Origin: Halovenus salina
GTDB lineage: Archaea; Halobacteriota; Halobacteria; Halobacteriales; Haloarculaceae
NCBI RefSeq assembly: GCF_026410925.1
Contig: NZ_CP112972.1
Span: forward strand, 2,914,001-2,978,000
Direction: 5' to 3'
DNA length: 64,000 bases
The stretch's first letter is position 1. Every line of letters begins with the position of its first letter. The position numbers and the translations under genes were made by a program. The notes under the pieces were generated by a model. That model did no database searches, had not been told where the DNA came from, and worked only from the letters and a program-made list of their open reading frames with translations. Shown here in pieces: positions 58,691 through 64,000 of this stretch.

Positions 58691-61600
58691 GTGAGCGAAA
58701 GCGAAAAGGGCTATCTGGCTGGACTCCCTACAGACGTTCAATTGGGAATGTATGCGTTCACCGAGCGGCCTGAGATACTGTTCATCGCTGAGAGCGGAGG
58801 CGATGTCGGCCCGCTGCCATCCACACTCGGCGAGAGTCGCTCTGTGTCCCGGCTGGCCTGGAGTGGAGAACAGGACCTGCCTGCCGCCGACTGTATTCTA
58901 CTCTCGGAGACACTCGGTACCGGCGACATCATTGAGTTGGTGCGCTCACTGGAGGCAAGCGGAGAGGCACCTCCTGTCATCGCGTTCGTGGGGGACGACG
59001 GGGACACCGCCGAGCGCCTGCTCGATGCCGGTGTCACAGAGGTCATCCACTCCTCAGTCGCGACTGTGGCCCCAGCAGTCATCGACCGTCGTATCGAGGC
59101 TGCGCTGGCCCTCTCCGAGCACACGCCAATACATCGAACGGTCGAGGACGAGCCGACGCCGCTGTTACAGGAGGTGACAGAGAATATAAACGATGTCGTC
59201 TGGCTCACTCGCCTCGATGACGGAGCCGAGATTCAGTATGTTAACAGCGCGTACGAGGACGTGTGGGGACGGAGTCCCAAACACCTTTACGAGGATCGCA
59301 TGTCACTGCTTGACACAGTCCATCCTGACGACCGTGAGCGGATCCGAGATGCACTGCACGAGCAGGTCGACGACCCAGACGACTACGACGAGATCTACCG
59401 CGTCGTTCGACCGGACGGTGAACAGCGGTGGGTCCACAGCCGCTCGGTCGGCGTCCGAGAGGACGGCGAACTGGTTCGCATCGTCGGTATCGTGACCGAT
59501 ATCACCGAACAAAAGACACGCCAACAGCAACTCGCCGCAGAGCGTGACCTCGTCGAACGGATTCTCGAAACAAGCACGGCCGGCATCGTCGTCATCGACA
59601 CCGACGAAACAATCGTCAGAGCAAACGAGCAGGCCGCCACAATCCTGCAAACGTGCAAAGAGGAGATTCAGGGTAGTACCTACTCGCCGGAGGACGTCCG
59701 TATTCGGAAGATAGACGGAGACCGTCTTTCGAAATCCGAGTCACCGTTCAACCGCATCAAGCGAACAGCCGAACCGCTCGAAGACGAGCAACTGATCGTC
59801 GCGCATCCCGACGGCGAGGAGACTATCATCTCCGTCGACGGCGTTCCAATGTTCGACGGCGACTCACTCGAACGGGTCGTCCTCACCGTCGAGGACGTGA
59901 CAGACCGGGTCACAAGAGAGCAGCGACTTGAAGACCAACGCGACGAACTCGCCGACCTGGACCATATCAACCGGATAATTCGGGGTGTCCAGGAGGCGCT
60001 TTTGAGCACCGAGACCCGCGACGAAATTCTCCAGGCTGTCTGTGAGAACCTAACAACTGCCGACCGGTACCGGGACGCTATCGCGTTACAGTCGGCCGGC
60101 GACGGTCGCGTTGAGGCGACTGCCTGGACAGATTCGGGTACACTCGTTGACACCCTCTTTTCGAGGACAGATGCGGTGGCACCGGTGGGGCCGACAGAGC
60201 AGGCGCTTACGACGAGTGAGACACAGGTCTGTCATCGCTGTGATGAGGACCTCCCTGCTCGCTGGCGAGCGGTCTTCCAGAGGGCTGAAGTCGAATCGGC
60301 AGCGGTGATTCCAATTGCCTACGACGGCACCAAACACGGCGCAGTTGTCGTGTTCTCGGAAGCAGACACACCGGATTGTGTCCGGAAGCGGCCGGTGTTC
60401 GACGAGCTCGGTGAGACGGTCGGGCATGCGGTCGCTGCCGTCGAGAGCCGCCAGCGCGAGGAGACACTGACCGCCCTCTACGAGGCGACCCGTCAGTTTC
60501 TCACCGCCGAGACGCCACAGGAGATCAGCAACGTTGCGGTCAACACGGCAACCGATGTCCTCGATCTCTCAGGTCTGGGAATCTTCCTGTTCGACGAGGA
60601 GACGAATCTCCTCGAACCGGTCGCCGAGACAGAGCGCTTTCTCGAATTCTTCGGTGAATCGCCGGTGTTCGGTCCGGGGAAAGGCGACTCTATCACCTGG
60701 CACACCTACGTCACGGGGGAGACACAGTGTTTCGACGACGTGCGAACGTCCGACCGACTGGCGAAGCCAGACACGTCTGCCCGCGCTTCGCTTTTAATTC
60801 CACTTGGGAAACACGGCGTCTTCGCTGCTGCGACGAGTGAGAGCGGTGTCTTCACCGGCCAGCGCCGGAAGCTCGTCGGACTGCTTGCCACGACAGTCGA
60901 AACCGCCTTGGACCGCGTCGCCGGTCAGGCCGACATTCGCGAACGCGACGCGGCACTCGAAGAACGGACCAGGGAACTCGAACGCGCCGAACGCCTGCTC
61001 GCTGCCAGCAGGACGCTGATGGAGGTAATTCGTGATACGAAGACCCGAGAGGAACTGGAGGCCGAACTCTGTGAGAGACTGGTCGAAGAGACGACACTCT
61101 CGTTCGCGTGGGTCGGCCACCGGCCGGCCGACAGCGACTGTCTCGAGCCCCGGTCGTGGGCTGGATCCAAACAGGAGTATCTGGATGCCATCTCGCTGAC
61201 GGCCGGCGGCAACGAGCCGGCGGTACAGGCAGCCGACACGGGTGAACTGACAGCCGTCGCGAACGTAGCGACAGAGATGCGCGAGCAGGCGTGGGCACGC
61301 AAGGCTATCGAACGCGGCTTCCAGTCTGCCCTTGCCATCCCACTCGGCTACGGCGAGACGGAGTACGGTGTGCTCACGGTGTACGGACCCGAGCAGACCG
61401 TTCCCGACGAAAGTGCCAGAGAGCTTCTCGAGGCGATCGGTTCGGTGATTGCCTACGGTATCAACAGCGTCGAAACCCGCCGGGGGATGCTCGCAGACGG
61501 AGCGACCGAACTGGAGATATCGCTCGGACAGACCGACACGTTCCTCAACGCGGTGGCGTCACTCGTCGACGAGCCGGTCAGTTACCGCGAGATAACGCCA

Positions 61601-62152
61601 CTCGCAGACCAAGCCACGCAGGTGTTGTTCTCGCTGTCTGATCCGCCTGTCGAGGACATTCTCGCACTCGACAGGGCGTTCGTCACGGTGGAGTCGCTGA
61701 CACACACGCGACGGGAGACGACACACCTGTTCCGGGCGATTCTTTCGGGAGAGACTGTCGGGGCGGACATTCTCGACTGTGGCGGGATTCCACAGTCCGT
61801 GACGGCAACACCAGACGCCACCCAGGCGACTGTCAGAGTCTCCTCGGAGCTGACCGTCCGAGAGTTCATCGATCGACTCGGCGACCACTATCCCGACGCG
61901 GAGTTGCTCACCAGACAGCCTGCCGGGGATGTGGATGACGACGGCGACATCCGGCGCGCGTTCGCGGGGCGTTTGACCGACAGACAGCGCGAGGTACTGG
62001 TCAGTGCATACGAGAGCGGATTCTTCGAATCGCCCCGGGAGACGACGGGCGAGGAGCTTGCTGGGCTGTTTGACCTCTCCCAGCCAACCGTCACTCACCA
62101 CCTCCGGGAGGCACAGCGGCGGCTGTTCGCGTCGCTATTCGATGAACCCTGA
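58691..62152 (+). CDS. Large PAS/GAF sensor fused to Bat-type HTH
   Basis: A 1153-residue soluble regulator. The N-terminal receiver-like region (~20-145) is followed by PAS1 (~158-280), PAS2 (~285-415), three GAF-type domains (~423-590, ~592-750, ~770-930), a Bat-associated domain (~935-1080) and the HTH_10 (~1095-1150: LTDRQREVLVSAYESGFFESP, LFDLSQPTVTHHLREAQRRLF). This is a one-component system: sensor and DNA-binding output in a single chain, no kinase domain. The start is GTG 58691. PAS1 has YVNSAYEDVWG and WVHSRSV, common heme/flavin-free PAS features; ligands are unknown. Length is at the upper end for Bat-like proteins. Confidence 0.9.
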   Translation: MSESEKGYLAGLPTDVQLGMYAFTERPEILFIAESGGDVGPLPSTLGESRSVSRLAWSGEQDLPAADCILLSETLGTGDIIELVRSLEASGEAPPVIAFVGDDGDTAERLLDAGVTEVIHSSVATVAPAVIDRRIEAALALSEHTPIHRTVEDEPTPLLQEVTENINDVVWLTRLDDGAEIQYVNSAYEDVWGRSPKHLYEDRMSLLDTVHPDDRERIRDALHEQVDDPDDYDEIYRVVRPDGEQRWVHSRSVGVREDGELVRIVGIVTDITEQKTRQQQLAAERDLVERILETSTAGIVVIDTDETIVRANEQAATILQTCKEEIQGSTYSPEDVRIRKIDGDRLSKSESPFNRIKRTAEPLEDEQLIVAHPDGEETIISVDGVPMFDGDSLERVVLTVEDVTDRVTREQRLEDQRDELADLDHINRIIRGVQEALLSTETRDEILQAVCENLTTADRYRDAIALQSAGDGRVEATAWTDSGTLVDTLFSRTDAVAPVGPTEQALTTSETQVCHRCDEDLPARWRAVFQRAEVESAAVIPIAYDGTKHGAVVVFSEADTPDCVRKRPVFDELGETVGHAVAAVESRQREETLTALYEATRQFLTAETPQEISNVAVNTATDVLDLSGLGIFLFDEETNLLEPVAETERFLEFFGESPVFGPGKGDSITWHTYVTGETQCFDDVRTSDRLAKPDTSARASLLIPLGKHGVFAAATSESGVFTGQRRKLVGLLATTVETALDRVAGQADIRERDAALEERTRELERAERLLAASRTLMEVIRDTKTREELEAELCERLVEETTLSFAWVGHRPADSDCLEPRSWAGSKQEYLDAISLTAGGNEPAVQAADTGELTAVANVATEMREQAWARKAIERGFQSALAIPLGYGETEYGVLTVYGPEQTVPDESARELLEAIGSVIAYGINSVETRRGMLADGATELEISLGQTDTFLNAVASLVDEPVSYREITPLADQATQVLFSLSDPPVEDILALDRAFVTVESLTHTRRETTHLFRAILSGETVGADILDCGGIPQSVTATPDATQATVRVSSELTVREFIDRLGDHYPDAELLTRQPAGDVDDDGDIRRAFAGRLTDRQREVLVSAYESGFFESPRETTGEELAGLFDLSQPTVTHHLREAQRRLFASLFDEP

Positions 62153-62369
62153 CCCAGTCTAGATATTTAGCCCCACATCTCGACCAACTCTTGTATATTA
62201 GTAATCATTTGTATGTACACATCACACTAAACGTAGAGTGGCGACAGGAGTTGCAACACGCCTGTCGTACTCCGGCTGTCAGAGGCACGGATCTCCGTCA
62301 GGGGAACGGTTCTCTCTGTTTGACCCCTCTCTCCCCAAACACGTAACGCAAGAGTGAGACACCGCTCAA

Positions 62370-63617
62370 TCAGTCGTACAGCGTGAACTCGTCTGTGAGT
62401 TCGTCGACGCGTTCGCGTACCTCGGCTTTGACAGTCTCGTCGTCAGGACTATCGACGACGCGAGTAATGAGGTCGGCAACCTCTCGTATCGCCTCCTCGC
62501 CGAAGCCACGCGTCGTGAGTGCCGGCGTTCCGATTCGGATTCCGGAGGGGTCGAACGCCGACCGCGTCTCGCCCGGGACTGTGTTGGCGTTGAGTACGAT
62601 ACCCACCTCTTCGAGTGCCTCCTCGGCTTCCTTGCCGGTCGTGTCCGGGTGTGACTCTCGGAGGTCGACCAGAACGAGGTGGTTGTCGGTGCCGCCCGAA
62701 ACAAGCGAGAAGCCATGTTCCTGGAGTCGGTTGCCGAGTGCCTCGGCGTTGTCGACGACCTGCTGGGCGTACTCCTCGAACTCGGGCTGGAGCGCCTCGC
62801 CGAAGCCGACGGCTTTACCCGCGATGTTGTGCATCAGCGGACCACCCTGCGCACCGGGGAACACAGACGAGTCGATGTCGTCTGCGTACTCCTCATCGCA
62901 CATGATGATGCCGCCACGACCTGCACGGACAGTCTTGTGTGTACTGCCGGTGACGAAGTCGGCGACGCCGACCGGCGAGGAGTGAACACCCGCCGCGACC
63001 AGTCCGGTGATGTGGGCGATATCGGCGAGATGGTACGCGTCGACGGCGTCGGCGGCGGCCTGGATGCGCTCCCACTCTACGTCCCGAGGATAGGCGGAGT
63101 ATCCCGAGACGATGATATCGGGGTCGAACTCCTCGGCCGTCGCTTCGAGCCCGTCGTAGTCGATGTAGCCGGTCTCTTCGTCGACTTGGTACTGCTCGAC
63201 CTCGTAGGTCTGGCCCGTGAAATTCGCCGGATGCCCGTGCGAGAGGTGGCCGCCGTGGTTCAGCTCCAGTGACAGAATCTTGTCGCCGGGTTCGAGCATC
63301 GCCAGGTAGACGCCCATGTTCGCCTGCGTCCCCGAGTGGGGCTGGACGTTCACGTGGTCGGCACCCCAGAGCTCTTTTGCCCGGTCGATAGCAAGGTTCT
63401 CGATCTCGTCGGCGTGTTCACAGCCGCCGTAATACCTGCCGCCGGGGTAGCCCTCGGCGTACTTGTTTGTCAGCTCGGAGCTCTGTGCTTCGAGCACCGC
63501 CTTGCTGACGTGGTTCTCGCTCGCAATCATCGCTAGCGTCTCGTTCTGTCGGTCCCGCTCGGCTTCGAGGGCGTCGGCGACTGCCTCGTCGGTTCCGCGC
63601 ACGGTCTCGTAGCTCAT
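62370..63617 (-). CDS. glyA: Serine hydroxymethyltransferase
   Basis: A 415-residue PLP enzyme. PLP-Lys K228 is in VTGSTHKTVRAGRGG, the folate/PLP site includes NVQPHSGTQANMGVYLA and ADIAHITGLVAAG, and the end has IRIGTPALTTRGF. It makes glycine and methylene-THF from serine. The ATG at 63615-63617 (MSYETVRG) is chosen; upstream in-frame sequence (KPLTPRKRN) looks non-coding. The 217-bp gap before the large regulator gene end contains no gene. Confidence 0.95.
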   Translation of the reverse strand: MSYETVRGTDEAVADALEAERDRQNETLAMIASENHVSKAVLEAQSSELTNKYAEGYPGGRYYGGCEHADEIENLAIDRAKELWGADHVNVQPHSGTQANMGVYLAMLEPGDKILSLELNHGGHLSHGHPANFTGQTYEVEQYQVDEETGYIDYDGLEATAEEFDPDIIVSGYSAYPRDVEWERIQAAADAVDAYHLADIAHITGLVAAGVHSSPVGVADFVTGSTHKTVRAGRGGIIMCDEEYADDIDSSVFPGAQGGPLMHNIAGKAVGFGEALQPEFEEYAQQVVDNAEALGNRLQEHGFSLVSGGTDNHLVLVDLRESHPDTTGKEAEEALEEVGIVLNANTVPGETRSAFDPSGIRIGTPALTTRGFGEEAIREVADLITRVVDSPDDETVKAEVRERVDELTDEFTLYD

Positions 63618-63678
63618 GTTTCTCTTTCGGGGAGTCAGGGGTTTCAATCTACCTGTCGCGTCCTCCTTGGCCGCGAGT

Positions 63679-64000
63679 TCACGAGCGGTCCATGTGGTCG
63701 ACCCCAGTTATCTCGAAGCGGGCACCGCCCGAGTCGGACGCGACGGCCTGAACCTCCCAGCCGTGGGCACTGACAACGTCTGCGACGATAGCGAGCCCGA
63801 GCCCGGTTCCAGAGCAGGAGTCGGTGTATCCGCGTTCGAAGACTCTCGCCCTGTGTTCCGCGTCGATGCCTGGCCCGTCGTCTTCGACGTAGAAGCCGTT
63901 CCGTTCGGAAAGGTTTCCGACTTCTACGGTGACAGCATCCTGGGTGTGCTCGATAGCGTTGCCAAACAGATTCTCGAAGAGATGGCTCAGACAGTCACTA
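63679..64000 (-). CDS. Histidine kinase, C-terminal part (partial)
   Basis: A minus-strand frame with stop at 63679-63681 continues past the window edge. The 106 visible residues are an ATPase domain: N-box [15 protein letters not shown]1 box VEDDGPGI, F-box RVFERGYT and G2 GTGLGLAIV, ending [12 protein letters not shown]. It is thus the C-terminus of a sensor kinase; the sensor part is outside the window. Confidence 0.85.
   Translation of the reverse strand, partial: SDCLSHLFENLFGNAIEHTQDAVTVEVGNLSERNGFYVEDDGPGIDAEHRARVFERGYTDSCSGTGLGLAIVADVVSAHGWEVQAVASDSGGARFEITGVDHMDRS

Overview
The window is a gene-dense, GC-rich stretch of a haloarchaeal (class Halobacteria) chromosome. The evidence is highly acidic proteins, archaeal informational genes (TFB, aIF2-beta, aEF-2, Cbf5), Tat-type lipoproteins (twin Arg followed by AGC), several Bat-type HTH regulators, KaiC-like ATPases, and TATA boxes 25-35 bp upstream of start codons with little or no leader. 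I see no rRNA, IS element, phage gene or CRISPR array. Two tRNAs are present: an intron-less CAT tRNA and tRNA-Thr(GGT).

Layout. 1-3.2 kb: 3' end of menD, a membrane J-domain protein, a SufU-type Fe-S scaffold, tRNA(CAT), a CinA/MoaB-type protein and a gene remnant. 3.2-9.3 kb: an iron-box-controlled repeat/cupredoxin lipoprotein, then an overlapping operon kaiC-like / 66-codon small gene / PAS histidine kinase. 9.3-18.5 kb: SDR, a LolA-like exported protein divergent from a MacB-type ABC pair, ASCH protein, thioredoxin, RHH protein plus YhhQ-type transporter, CapA-like protein, AI-2E-type permease. 18.5-20.6 kb: a small AT-richer locus with two members (A and B) of an unrecognised SPVF family around a Bat-type regulator; a third member (C) lies at 57.0-57.6 kb. 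20.7-33 kb: transglutaminase-like protein, tRNA-Thr, SRPBCC proteins, crotonase, GAF kinase plus CheB, saccharopine-dehydrogenase-like protein, TFB, aIF2-beta, acyltransferase, purD.

33-37.4 kb: an aerobic phenylacetyl-CoA epoxidase (paa) operon divergent from a Bat-type regulator. It has an 18-bp perfect palindrome against its TATA box, a PaaD whose zinc ribbon is a separate gene, and a stand-alone 2Fe-2S ferredoxin in place of the usual PaaE flavoprotein. 37.7-46.4 kb: ABC-2 exporter operon, quinone reductase, ATP-grasp ligase, flavin monooxygenase, cbf5 and cmk. 46.4-53.5 kb: DUF4129/DUF58/MoxR cluster, metallopeptidase-like protein, ArsR-like regulator plus membrane partner, Tat lipoprotein. 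53.8-64 kb: aEF-2 followed by five GC hairpins, a zinc-ribbon protein, SPVF member C, folD, a 1153-residue PAS/GAF/HTH sensor-regulator, glyA and the 3' end of a histidine kinase.

The most interesting material is the three-copy SPVF family with its linked regulator, the translationally coupled 66-codon gene between KaiC and the kinase, the paired iron boxes, the paa operator and split paa subunits, a dispersed TTCGTGAC-N3-GTCACGAA palindrome, and the hairpin array after aEF-2. Family names and DUF numbers are given from memory of the families; no database search was run.
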